Below are positions 1 to 13,800 of a DNA stretch of 64,000 nucleotides, piece after piece. Below the pieces are notes generated by a model. That model was given only the letters and a program-made list of their open reading frames with translations. It was not told the origin of the DNA and made no database searches. Where the stretch lies: contig NC_079382.1 of assembly GCF_021018895.1 (NCBI RefSeq), forward strand, positions 17,808,501 to 17,872,500, read 5' to 3'. Position 1 is the stretch's first letter. Every line of letters starts with the position of its first letter. The DNA is from Seriola aureovittata. Taxonomy: Eukaryota > Chordata > Actinopteri > Carangiformes > Carangidae. A program made the translations under genes and the position numbers.

Positions 1-289
1 AGGAAGTAATTATTATTTTTGTATCTGAGAGAGGATGAGGTAGTGTTATGCAAAAAAACAACACAGAGGAGAGAATGTCATTAGGGAGGTGATGAGGGGT
101 TTACATGGGCACACAATCAAGAAAAAATGCCCCACCCCCCCCATGACTACTTGGTGATTGCTTGTTATGTACGGTTAGATTGAGACAAAGCAATGTCTTA
201 ACTCGGTTGCTTAAATAGTTCATGTCAATATTTAATTATTGACATTGTATATCAGTTCTGTGAGTGTTACAGGTGTAAAATAGAGTCAC
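1..289 (-). other. ryr3: Intron 76, 5' part
   Basis: Starts with the donor GTGACT of exon 76 and runs off the window. The only notable element is a short C-rich stretch near 130-139. No coding exon was seen. Confidence 0.8.
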
Positions 290-402
290 CTGGGTAGATT
301 GTAGAGTGGAGCCATGCGGAAACAAGCCACGACAGCGCGCTTACGCTGCTTGGACAGCAGCTTCTGCCACACACACTTCTTATTCCTCAGAGGCTGCTCC
401 AC
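290..402 (-). CDS. ryr3: ryr3 exon 76 (calmodulin-binding segment)
   Basis: 113 nt: [19 protein letters not shown], then [18 protein letters not shown]. This is the basic amphipathic helix equivalent to RyR1 3614-3643, which binds calmodulin and apo-calmodulin. [16 protein letters not shown] and the reactive cysteine in VACFRM are all present. An extra cysteine replaces alanine before VW, and glutamine replaces histidine after it. Acceptor CTAAG, donor GTGACT. Last exon in the window. Confidence 0.97.
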
Positions 403-3400
403 CTTAGGGCCAAGGAAATGATGCAACGTTGGGAATAACAGTGTAGTTACAATAAAAAGATGCTTTATGTAGCATTTTATCAAGACAATACCTTACAGAT
501 TGTGATAATGCATTAAGTACAGTCTTAGAATTATATGCAAGGCTGCAACTAACAATTATTCTCATTAACCATTCATCTGTACGTCCCTTTTTCATTTAAT
601 TGTTTAACTCATGTCAGATAATTGTGTAAAAAGACCATCACAAATGCCAAGGTGGTTTTGATCAAAAGTCTACAACCTCAAAAGGTTCAATCTTCACATT
701 TTTGAGAAGCTGGAATTGGATAATGAATTAATCAGCAAAGTGTTTCATCGCTACAAGCTATGGCTGTGTGTCATCTACAATAGGCATTTTCCATACAAAG
801 AGTAAGTGCTGCCGTCTGTGCTGCAGTGGGCTAATACTTTATCAGCTCATTTGATATGTCTGTCATCAAACGCATGTCTGAATAGCAACCCCATTATTGT
901 TTAATGTATTTTCCATATTTAATGATGTTTTGTCAATATGAGAGATCTAAAGTGAAGGTTGTGCTTTTACCTGCTCCAGATGGAAAACTGCAGCAGAGAT
1001 GCTCTGAACACGGACCACTGTGTGTTCCGAGTCTATAGGTAGGTCGCTCTTCACCACCACATCCTTGTATAGGTCCAACTGCCACTGGACTGCTGGGTCA
1101 TCAGACTACAACACAAGAACAATAAAATCAATAACTAAACTACAGCAATATACTTAACAGTGCTGATGCATGTATTATTCCTTTTACTGCTCTTGCTACT
1201 GGAATTACAACTACACAGAACGTCATCTTACCTTGTCCTGGAGATGGAGATTCTGACGCAAGTGCTCCTTCACCTCATCATCTGTGTCTTTCTATGAAAG
1301 GAAGCGCATTCAACATAACATAGAAAAATGTGTTATTACACCATTGTTATACATTAAAAAGTAAAAGTAGCCATCACAGTAGACTTGAACAATATTTGTC
1401 ATTCTAGAAATACTTTATATCTACTGCATCAAAAAAGGAATTCCATGCTCTGTCAACTCTTTCTGGATAAAACCTATCAAAATAAAATACAAGCTGAGGT
1501 CTCTATAATGCAAAAAAAAAAAAAAAGGTTATGGTGGTGGTTAAACTGCTGGTAAAGCATACTATACAGACTGAAGATAGTCCTGTGAGTATAAGTACAG
1601 TCGAAGCTACGTAAGACTGATCAAGAGGCGTGATTCTGACTTCCAATATACAGTATCTTATTAAGTATCTTTGATAGAAGATTAGGAATGTTGCACTGTA
1701 GGAAGCTTCAATGATTAACTTTGTTGGAGCCTCAACTGCAACTTCATTAAAATTATCTATCAGTAAATGAAATTATAAGACTTAGGATAACTGGAGATAA
1801 GGCTGAATATGATGACATGTGATAAGAGAAAGATTAAATGTACAAGTTGGAGACTAAAATATGAATTATCATTATTTAGTTAAATACTAAGAGAGAACAA
1901 AAAGCTCTGTACCAAGTCATATTTCATCAGCTTACCAGACTGTAGCGTATCTTGGCCAAAGAGATGAGCTCCTGGTCACCTGGGGTGCACATGTTGAGAC
2001 CAATGGGCAGCATCTTCTTCAAGGCAGCGACAATCAGAGAGGTCTGGATGGAGTAGTATTCACCACGTCGACGCTTGTGTTTCCTCTCCTGGTCTCCACC
2101 TGACTAAAGAGAGAGAAAATAAAGGTTTATTTTATCCATATTATCACTGTGGTTTAAAGAGTAGAAGAATCTAGCTCCTTCTAGGTCAAATTTAGTTCAT
2201 CTGTTTGATGGAAAATCCTGACGCTACCAATGAGAAACTGTCCGACCAAACAGATACTGTTAAGAAAAAAAAAGTAACTTAATCTATGGGAGTAATTAAG
2301 CATTTTCAAACATGAAAATGAAAACAAATTAATATTTTTATTTTAATATATGTTATTTCAGTATCTGCAGCCCTGGACTTCCATATTAGCGCAATGTACT
2401 TTGTGCCACCTTTAACAGTGTTTTATTGTGATTTGTATTGTATGCTACAATATGCTATTGTGTACCATCAAGCACCAATGAAAATAACATATAAACAAAT
2501 GAATGACATTTTTAAACATTTTCTAGTGCTGTCAGCTTTTGTTTGTTTATTTCCAAAAGTAAAAGTAAGTAATCACATTCTGTTCTTTATCGCTCACTTC
2601 AGAATGATGCTGTTTTGTTGGTTTTTCCAGTTTTCACTCAGCAGCATTTTGATCATTTTAAATTTAAAATAGCATGATAGGCACTATTGTCTGTGACAGG
2701 ACTTGCCATAAGGGCTCAGGAAGTGTGTTACACCCTCAGAACATTAACATTAATTTGAATCACATATTAGAGACCCCAATTGCATCAACATAAGCAGCAG
2801 AGTCCTCCAGGATCAAGAGCTGAGGAGCTTTTTATCCACTGTGAGCGATCATGTCAAAACAGCTCAACAGTGCAAATAAATAAGCTGTCTGGCTCTGCCA
2901 AAACTCATAAACAGTCTCACAGTGACAGCTAGTTGAGCAGCTGCTGGACCCAACACTGTCAACATCCAGATATATGACCTAACTTTACTACGACAAATAT
3001 CTATATGAAACGTCTAAGGTCGTAAACCCTCGATGTAGAGGTGAATTTAAGAGGTGTGAACTCATACAGATGATTTGTAGAACATCTCACATCTGCATAT
3101 TCAACTGGTTCAGCACATGTCAGGGAACTGATTAAAAACACAGGCAAAGTGCTTATGAGGACTTTTCCTTTCATTTGCAGAGTGTCTGAAATATAGTACC
3201 AAGGAGAGGGACGCTTGGGGATTCCCTCCAGAAGTATTCAGGTTGTGCTTTTCTAAAGTGCTGACATAGTGATGAGGGGAACAGGAGATAAGTGAGAGGA
3301 GTCCAAATCAAACCCAGAGAGGACTGAGATGTACTCTGCTCCATCTCTTGGGTTCATTATAACAGGACAGATTTCATCCAGAATGAAGATGTTTGTCTCT

Positions 3401-6400
3401 GAAGGTTAAGAGTTTTTCTTGGAGGGCCTGTGAGTTCCTCGCCTTTACTGAGTAAATTTTATCAACAAATTCAACATTTCAAATCTAAAGGGTCTCAAAG
3501 ATTTTTTTTTTAATGTCTGATCATCTCAACCAGTAGATTAGTAGTAATAGCTTGTAAAGTATAATAGTTAATGACATTTCTGGTTTATAGAGCTCAATTT
3601 CTGACCTATATAAAGATCAAGCAGAGAGAATATTTGTCAATGTTGCTCCCTTCTGTTTTGTAGTAAAAGGAAATGAATTCCTCAATTGCTGTTTCCATTC
3701 AGTGATTTCTTTAATATTTTTAAGGATAAGGCTGGCTTTTTAAAAAAAATAAATCCCAACAAACACACCAAAACCAGAGTGATTCTAAATACTTCTGGAC
3801 TGTCCTGCCTTTTGTGGTACTCAGCCCTAAGGTATTCCTACTAAAGTCGTAAATGTTTAAAGAGGTTCACAAATATTAAGTTTCATTTTTAAAAAGCCTC
3901 ACTAATTTTCTTTAACAGCTGGCCACTGTAGTTTTTAGAAAATATTACTAACACAGGAGTATGTAAGGACTACTTTCAGTTGCAAATTAATATGCATGTG
4001 GTGCTCAGATGAATATTTGCAGCAGCAGGATGTTTTCGTATGTGGGTCTGGCTCAAATAAATTATAATGCCAATGTTCTAGGAAATGAAAAGAAAAACAT
4101 CTAGTGTATTCACTCACATCCTATGTATTATCCTATATCTTTACCTTGGACATCTTTGCCTTGCCTTCTCCAGTCAGGAAGCCCAAATTGTTGATCTCAT
4201 TCTGAACCACAAAGTTTTGCTCCTCACGCTTAAAGTTCTGCATGAAGAGGACAAAAAGAAGAGGTTTCCTTAGGAAATAAATCCTCGATACCAATATCCT
4301 CTCATCAAAAGCCATATTGTGATATATACAGTGAAGCTTACATGGGACTTGCACCAGAGGATAAAGATCTCAGCCACCATCCTGAAGAGCTCAGTGGAGT
4401 CTGCCTCAGGCTCCTTCAACCATCTAGACCTGGAGTGGAGGAAACACACAAACCAAGTGACTCACAGGATGTCATGTTATATCTGTGAAGGAAAGGGACA
4501 ACAAAGAAGCTCATATCCTACGCAAGCATTCGCACATTGAAACCAGCCTACTTCTGCTACATACATAAATACCCAATAATATCTAGAAGGAGAAGGGAAA
4601 GCTCATTCTAGCTAAGTGAGCATGTACGTCATACCTGTTGTTATCCACATAACGGATAAGCATGGGGTAGAAAGCGTAGAGGTCCCTGCACAGCACAGCA
4701 AACTCATCCAGGATGAGCAGCTCTGCCTCCTGGTTGTCACCTTTGCTGTCGGCCTTCAGCAGCTCCTCTTCAGCCACAACCTACGTTCGCAGCACATCAA
4801 CAGCTCATCTTTGGAAATCAATTCATTAGACTAAATGTCCTCACACACGACCCCTTCCAACCCCATGGTGGTAATCCCATCTCTGCGTCCTCGTTCAGCA
4901 AGTGGAACAAAGGTGTTTTTACTCTCAGAATATGATGTGAATGAGCAAAATGTTCTCAGACTAGCTCCTCCAACTACTGACAGCTTCATATATACACTAC
5001 AGGTTCAGCAGCTATTAATGGAGTCAGCAAAAGTATTACTGAGCAGCGGATAGAATGTCAAAACTGTAACAACATGTACAGTATATTTTAAGATCTCACC
5101 TTCACTGTCTTCTTCTTTAGCTTGTCCAGTGTTGGCAGGAAGTGGGTTCTCAGCAGATCTGCTCCAGCCTTGCAGATGATTGGCTGAGAGTAGACTGGAG
5201 ACAGAGACAATGAAAAAGACTGATGCTTTCAATCATAAATCAGGTGTCTGGAAGGATTAACACCCTGGATTTAGAAGACATGAGTTTTCCCTGTGTCCAT
5301 GTAAGTTATTGGCTCTGGTGTCAACTGTCACAACTATCAAACTACAGTCATCACTTTACATTCACTTTACTCTTAAGTAACTTTTTTTAAGATCAGCAGT
5401 TTTGCTTTTCACCTCAGTCTCTCCAAATACAGTGGGACTAACACCAGGAAATATTATCCAAGAATAGTTAAATATAGGATACAGTGTGAATTTCCCCTTG
5501 TCTTATTTTCTTGTTTGTAAATGTGTTCCAAGTACAATATTCAAATGTGGGTTTAAAAAGTGATTGTGCCTCAGGCCATGATTCCTCAGCAGCCAACTAT
5601 GTTATTGGGCTTTTCTTGAACTCCCACTGAAAAATGGACACTAAAAATGTAAATGTATTACTATTATTATCAGGTTCCTATATGGGTTCCCGTATTCAAA
5701 AGGGTTTTTATTATCGTGCTAAAGTGTTTCCTTGACCTTAAATTTGACCATTTCCTTGTTTGTTAATGTTTTTCAAATAGGAAAAGGATGAACAGGCTAG
5801 TTTCTACCTCTGTGTAGAAAAACAGCAGCTCATGCAATGTAGATCCATATTCCTATAAAGTGATCCATTTGTAAAATGACATTACCTGACATCCCAAAAG
5901 AACTCATTATAATCCCTGACTTTGCACTACTGGTAAAACCATAATTTGACCATTGAGAACCCCAGACAGATCACATTAATTTCTCTAACAGCCTTGAGCC
6001 TGTCACCTGCAATCCTCTTCATCCAGGGTGCATCATCAATGCCCAGGTTGTTGTTGAGGATCCTGAGGATATTTCCCAGGATGATGCTGAGGTGTTCAGA
6101 GGTCACCATGGTGCAACACTGGGCACCTGGAGGTGAGCTCTCCGGACCTTTCTCCCACCAGTAGGACAGATAGTTGCACAGCATGGGAAGGATCACCTCA
6201 ATGACCTACAGGGGAGACAGGATGAGGGTTAAATGTCAGGATGAATGAAGGTATGAATGACAGAAGAGGCAATCAAGAAGAGATCACTGTTATTTTTGGC
6301 ACCAAAAGTTCTAGGACATTATAAATCGGAGTGAATCTTTTTTTGTAGGTCTAAACAGCTCAGACACGCAGCAGTTTGTATACATTCAAATATCCCATCA

Positions 6401-7717
6401 GCCCTTCAGACCTGCGGCATGTCACTGTAGCGAGCACCAGACTCTGAGACATCATTCACGTCTTTCAGGAGTCTGTCAAGACTCGGCATCTCTGGACACA
6501 TCTCCTCCACTGTGTCTGGCATACTGAGGACTAGAAAAGAAAAACATCAGTCATTGTGATTGGACACAAACTGACAAACTGTTTCAAAGAAATCTGGATT
6601 TTGAAAATGGTAAAAGAACTGAAAGTATATCCACAGTAATATAACAATCAAAATATAAAGGAGGATCAGGTGGAAACTCACTGGCTCTCTCTCGAGGGGT
6701 CTTGGTGTTGAAGACAGAGAGTGGGTTGTGGGCATTAAGGTGGGGCTCCAGGAACGCTACAGGTATGGCTCCCACCAAGGTGGCCAGGCTCTCCCCCAGT
6801 GCAGGAAGATGTCTGGATATATATTCAGTATATGTAAGGTAGGTATGTAGAAGTGATCCGGATATCAAGAATATCAACAAGCATTCTCTCCTTATGTCAC
6901 GATTCAATACTTATTCATTGAAAGAAAAGAACGGGCTAGAAAAATAGAAAGAAATAGATATAAATAGAAATAAAATAAAAGAATAGACAAAAGATATTCG
7001 AAGGCCTACTAGTCGCATGTATTTCTATGTTGTGCGGTTGAAAAATTGTTTGCCCTTCTGCTCTCGTGAACACCTGTTCACCTATCCCCCTCATTAAAGG
7101 GCATACCGCACCTATAAATCACCTCAGCCTGTCAGGTATCAGGTCATAATATTTATCCGGATAAAACAAAAAAACAACTTCAAACACATGATAGGCATAA
7201 TTCAAATCAGACATTGCATAAATTCAAATAAAGAAAACACGTAAATTACTGATATGCCAAATGGCTCCAACAAAGTATATAATAACTTGTTGCAACATAC
7301 AACATTAATACACTTCAAACACTTGTTTTTCTGTTTGGAAAGATCTCTGATATCCCAGCTGACGTGTTGGCATGCAAAAATCTTAAAGTTAAGTATTAGG
7401 ACAATTTGCCACTAGACTTCCTGTACACAGCATTTGCAGAGGTCCACGTGGTGTCAGGGTTAATTTACACCAGGCAGCCAATCTACCGCTGTGGTCAAAC
7501 CTGTTCACTTGTTATTTTACAGCTCGAGTCGGCTCAAGGTGAGAACATTTCTCTCCCACAACAGTATAGGGAGGTTTTATTTGCCGTGTAACAGCCAGTT
7601 AGAGAACAATCGTACAGAATTGTGGTTTTAATGAAAACCATTTCACAGCACTCAGTGTTTTGTTGTGTCCTCTCCCCTGAGCCATGAAATCTTTTTCTGT
7701 TAATAGATTTTCAAATG

Positions 7718-7759
<42 letters not shown>

Positions 7760-7773
7760 TATACTATGTGTAG

Positions 7774-7810
<37 letters not shown>

Positions 7811-10800
7811 ATATATATATACTATGTGTAGATATATATATATATATATATATGTAACACATACAGTTTCACATAAAATTTAGCACACATATCACTGTAG
7901 ATACTAGAGTGTATAATGTACTAGAGTACGTGATCTACTACATATCACCCTTAAAGTCCTTAGTGTATTTGTCACAAACATGAGTTAATGAACGAGCTCA
8001 GCAGCCATATTCTAATTTACTACGACAAGCATAATGTAGTTTGTGTATTACCATCTCATAGTTCTTTGATATTAATTAACTCATAGAGCATGGAAATGAC
8101 AGCAAGTATTCATCATTACCAGAGATTTTTTAAACTTAATGATCAACTATACAGTGTTGATCATGTGTAGAAGCAACAGCCATTTTATTACAGTCTATTG
8201 CAAAACTATCAGAAAACCTTAAAAAAGGAGAATCCTCTTACCTTTCCACAAAGACGTTCTTTCCTGTTCCCAGACAATAGAAACATGTGAGGATTCTGTA
8301 GCAGGACAGCTGCACATCATCCACTGAAACAGACAAGAAAACATTAAACCAACAATTATTTCCAATCAAAACCGTATGACTAGTGTCAGAACTTAAAGAT
8401 GATATGAGGAGAAAGACAACTCAAAAGTTACTTGGTATGTCCTTAATTCAATACAATACAATACAATACAATATTGGTGTATGTCTATGGAAATACAGTA
8501 CAAACTCACACAGCAGGTCGACTCCAAACTCATATGTCCTTATGTGGTCAAACAGGGCAGTGAGGATGGGCAGCAGAGCCACAGTCACATAATTGATGCT
8601 CTGACTGACACTCTTCATCTGGGCACGGGACTGCATGAACTTCCCCAGTTTCAGCATCTCCACCAGCTTCTCCAAGTCCTCCGCTGCATTCTCAAAGAAA
8701 GTCTTAAACCCGGCTTTGACCAGCTCGGCGCCAGACTTCATCACCGTTCTGAGAAAAAAGATGGAGCAAAAAAGACCCATTTTAATTTGTTAGTGTTGTT
8801 CATTTTACAGGCACCAACAGAAATATCTACTCGATTAAGTACCAATGACTTTTCCTTACCTGGTGTCAAGTGAATGAGTGAGAATGTCCAGACAGCTCAC
8901 CATCATTGCTGAGTCACTCCCTGTGAGAGAGACATTTAGTGTAGATATATGAAGAGATTCAAAGCGAAGAGGCACACAAGCACACAGACAGAGGCAGTGC
9001 CAACCTTACCAAAGAGAGAAATCCTGTGTCTGACAAGAGCTGCCAGCTTACAGAACAGGCTGGAAAAGACAGACAGTAAGAAAAGAAATGAACAAAAAGC
9101 TCCCGAGAGAACAAAGAAGAGCTGAAAAAAGCAAAGCACAAGGGAGGAAAGGTTTGATGAAAATATGAAATAGGAATTCTTTTTATGCACTTCACCGAGA
9201 TAAAAAGGGAGGACATTATACTTACAACAAGAAAACTCTCTGACCAGCAAAACACATGACAATGGGAGAACTGATTAAACAGACTATGCATTGCTTTTGT
9301 ACAGTACCTGGTGACCATCTCCTTCTCTTTGTTGGAGGCACAACCGCAGCTGCTAAAGCTCTTGCTGGGTGTGGACAGGAAGTAGAGACAGTGGTTCCTA
9401 AAGGTTTGATCTGTCAGAGGAAGCAACACCTGGAGAGAGGAAATGCAGCGATCGGGTGAAAACATCAGCAGAATAAAGTAAATTCATCAGTATTTCATTG
9501 GTTCATTTGCAAGAAGTGTCAAGTGTTAGTGGATTTCCAGACCTTGGCAAAGAACTTAATTTCCTGGTCATGAGGTGATTTGTCTGTCTTCCCACTGGTG
9601 GCCATGGCCTCTGGATTAACAGCAAAGTTGAGCAGCAAGGTCAATGTCAATCAATGTTCAGGTCCTCTTAGTGCTCAGTGTATCTGTGTTTAAAATGTCA
9701 CACACTCACCAAGGTGAGCAATAAACTCCTGGGCAGAGTCAATATATTTTAGCAGCCTCTTTAGGAACTTGAAGGAGAAACGCTTCTCCATCGATGATGA
9801 GTCCTGCTCCATTTCCTTCAGACCTCTGAGATGAAGAGATCAGAAATGACAACTCCTTTTCCCCCCATCACATTAACAAGAGTAAAGACAATATAAATAA
9901 AACACACTGCTGATTATGTATTTGTAATTTAAACTAAAATGTAACCCTCAATCCATGTGAAATCAATGCTATTTTAAGGAGATTAAGGAGGATTAAAATT
10001 TGCCCTAAATATACAATTTAGTAAATCTTTAAAACTGTTTTGTGCTGTTGCAACATTATATGACATTATTTTTACTTATTTCTACAATAAATGACATGGG
10101 AGAGAAAGGAAACCTTGTGATGGCATAGCCACTGATCTGCAGAAACTTGAAGAGCTCCTGGGCCTTCTCTCTGTCTCTGTACTTCTCTTTAGCTGTCAGG
10201 GTATCATAGGGCACCATCAGTGGGTGGGTCCCTCCTCCTGGTAGGTCAAATCAAATGTAAAACACATACATTTCACACAAATAATATAAAATTCACTTTT
10301 CCAGGATGGAGTTTTTTAAAGCGTCCATTTGCACACCTTTGCTAATGAGTTCAGTTTTCTTCTTCTTGGCCCAGATGTTGTGGTAATTTTCTGCAACCAC
10401 CTCCACCATGCCCTGCAGAAACAGCAGAATGAGTGTCATCAAATCTGAACATTTTCATTCTGTCTTTGTGTTTCAGACACTGAAACTGTAGCTCCTATTG
10501 TACAGTTCTGACTTAGAGCATATGTGGCAACAATTATCAAGAGTCAAATGAAAACCAACCTGTAACTCTCTAGATAAAGTGACATTATGCAGGTCCATCG
10601 GAGCAGGACTGAATCCATTAACCTACAAAGTCAGACAGAGAAAGTCTAAGTGTACAATATATCTGAAAATCTAAAAAGATAACATTTCTCAGATTTCTGT
10701 TGATAATAATATTATTAGACATTAACATAACATATTAGAGCTTTTGCGACACACACTGGAAGGTGAAGTTGATCTATGACAAAAGAAAGTAACATATTAT

Positions 10801-13800
10801 TTCAGAACTGAACAATTAGCTTTAAGACAAATTGTGAGGGCAAAGAGGGACAGAGACAGCCACAGACAGCCTGACCTTTGAGCTGTAAAAACACTCAGCT
10901 ATGTCCTTGTTGACTTAAAACTGCAGCAACTACTTCTCAATCCTGAACAACTTTTCTGAATTTATGTGGCTAAATATGATTACAGAAAAAAATATTACAT
11001 TTCTATGATAAATTAAGCTGGATGTTTAAGAGATACCATTATTGATTCAAGCTATTTGCTTTGCTGCTTTGTGTGTATTACTCTTACAGGGAAGGGAGTG
11101 GTCCTCCCATTTATTTTGTTAATGGAGTCCAGTTATAAATGATCTCTGCTGAACACAGTGCAAAAAATATCACAACAAAAGCTGAGGCTGATTAACACAG
11201 AGGACAAAAACAACCTTAAAAAGGAGAAGCTTGTGAATTTTGTCAGTTAAAGATTTAGTAAAGAAGTATTACAAAGAAAACATGTGTGACAACAATACTG
11301 TCTAACTGTGGTGCAAAGTATTATTTCAGCAAGTGGATCATAAATCAGGATTTTACCTGAGACTCGGAGATCTTTCGTTGTTTTTCACTTTCTCGTTGTT
11401 GGAACATGGCTTCTCCCTCCTTGGTCCTCTCAATGTTCCAGCCCATAGCTAACATGCTCTTCAACGACTCCCTCACTGGCCAACGGTATGTTTCTCGTTC
11501 CTGCATAGTCAACACACACAAAAGCCTTAAAATCTTATGCAGGACTGTATCCCCACCAGCTGTGACAGTTCAACTTAGGTGAAAACATTTAAGTCAGACA
11601 AATGCATCCAATCTAGAAATGAAACAACGTTCAAACATTTTCTAAAAGGATGTTGGTTTCTAGGTTATTTTCCTAGTGGAGTTTTATTTTAATTAATAGT
11701 CAAGCCATGCAAAAACAGTCACTATGACTGAATTTAATTTGGATCGGGTACAAAATGTCCTTATATTTAGGTAATTCAATAAAAAACATGGATTTTATTT
11801 TTAACCAGTTTCCTTATTCAAGTTTTCACACATTTTTTGTTCTCTGAAAGATTTGTGGCACTGTGGCTCCGCCCATTGATGCAGCCAACACCATTATTTC
11901 TGTCTGTGCCACTGAGGGAAGTTGTTTTTATAACTAAAACTTTCATCCACTTGAGAAACCGATTAAGCAAATATTTTCTGCATTAAAAGATGAAAAAAGC
12001 TAATATTTGATATACATTCAGCAGTAAGAGATTGTGTACCACTCCCCTATTACCAGCAGCAACTGCATGTACCTTCTCACTCAGAGATTTGTAAGGTTTC
12101 AGCAGTGGATGGGTTTTCGCCTGCTCATCCACACTGTCTCCATTTTTCCAGCCAGCTGACACCTGCAACAACAGTTCATTACAGGTCATGTAGCAGCGTG
12201 CATTTCAGGTATAGAAAATCATTGGTAGAAATACTAATATACTGAGAGTAGTGACTGGTCAGGCATGCTACTGGACCAGACAAGGTAAACCACAATTACA
12301 AGTTGTCATTTCATAGCATTTCATACGGAATCTACCACCTGTATCTATTGCATACATCATTCATCAAATGTCAGCATGAGTGAGGAAGACACAAAGACCA
12401 TAGTGGGACTAACCTTCTCTGAGGACCACTTGTCATGGGAATGCTCTGCATATTTGTTGGCAATGTACTCAAGTTTTTCAGGAAGGGAGATACTGGAGAG
12501 TAAAGAAATGTTTAAATATTCATTGTCATTACAATTTCATTCATATTGTGCAGGTTTGTTTTGATTTGCAGACAAACACTCATAAAACACACAGAATTTA
12601 ATCAAATTGCTGTTTTTAAACGAAAAGGTAATCCTGGCAGATCAGTTTTAGACGATTGATTAATTACAATATTTTGCCTCTAAGAAGGTAAGTGCATTCT
12701 CAGACCACTCACTTGGCAGTGTTGGTTGGTTTAGGGTCAAAGTTACCCTGTGCATCCACTGAAGCCTGTTTCTCCAGTGTTGCCCCAAGACTGGCATCCA
12801 CAAAGTCAGGAGGGAGGGCTCCACCGATGGCACACAGGCATGACTTGGCCATTTTGAAAAGTTCAGCATCATACTTCTACACAAGAGACAGATACAGCAA
12901 AGGGAGGGTTACTGTTTTTTCACAATTTTGTCCACATTTCTGAGGACATGTCTTTTTAGATTATTAGATGGATAGACTGAGCAGCGCAAAGCCAAGTAAG
13001 GAAAAGGAAAAGGAGGGAAAATGAAAGACAGAAAGCTGGAATGGTCTGCACCAGGCAACAGCCTGTCACAGACTGATAAATGATTCATCTGTTTTGGCTT
13101 CGCCTCAGCTGCACTGCTCACAAGCACTTCATTGAGCTTTCACTTCACTACCTCTGACTACTGAGAACTTTTCTCTCAGGAGAGCCAGACTCAAGTGCTG
13201 AAAACTCAAGATTTTCAGAAAACGGAATATTAAAAAACAGCAGCAAACAGAGGAAATCTTTAGGAGAGCAAAAACGACTAGACTACTAAACGTTTTGTTA
13301 TGCAATAGAGAGGGATACAAGGAAAATATTGCCTTGTCTCCTGACACTCCATATATATTCTCAGAGAAGGAAATTGAGTAAGGGGAAGAAAATACAGAGA
13401 GCAATAACAGCTATACAAAATGACAAAAAATCTCTTGGCTCTTGCACATACTGTCGACTCATCTTCATAAATATTCTACAAAACATAGTGTCTGATTGTA
13501 CCTTCTGAGAAAGGGAGTCAAAGATTCCCCAGAATAGTTTCTTAGTGAGGAGAAGCTCCTCCTCGGAGGCTATGCCAAAGCTGCCCATACCAGATGGCAG
13601 GCAATAGTACTTCCAGTTCTGCTCATAGTGGTTGGTCATCAGCTAGAGATCAGAGATACAAGAAAACATAAGCATCTGGGTTAAAATTTGTTTAATATTC
13701 TTGGAAACCAATGACGAGAGAGAAATCCTTTCAAAGAAAAATAAGTAAGATTTACTTTTTCATAGCAAAATCAACACAATGTTATATCTATATAGGGTAA

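Noticed and set aside
3091..3104. 14-base segment bordered by CCAG and GTGAGA in intron 72
   Set aside because: Good splice borders, but 14 bases would break the frame between two phase-0 exons.
4118..4132. 15-base segment with AG before and a perfect GTGAGT after, a candidate ASI microexon
   Set aside because: It contains a TAG in the required frame, lies only about a dozen bases past the exon 72 donor, and codes nothing like the known five-residue insert.
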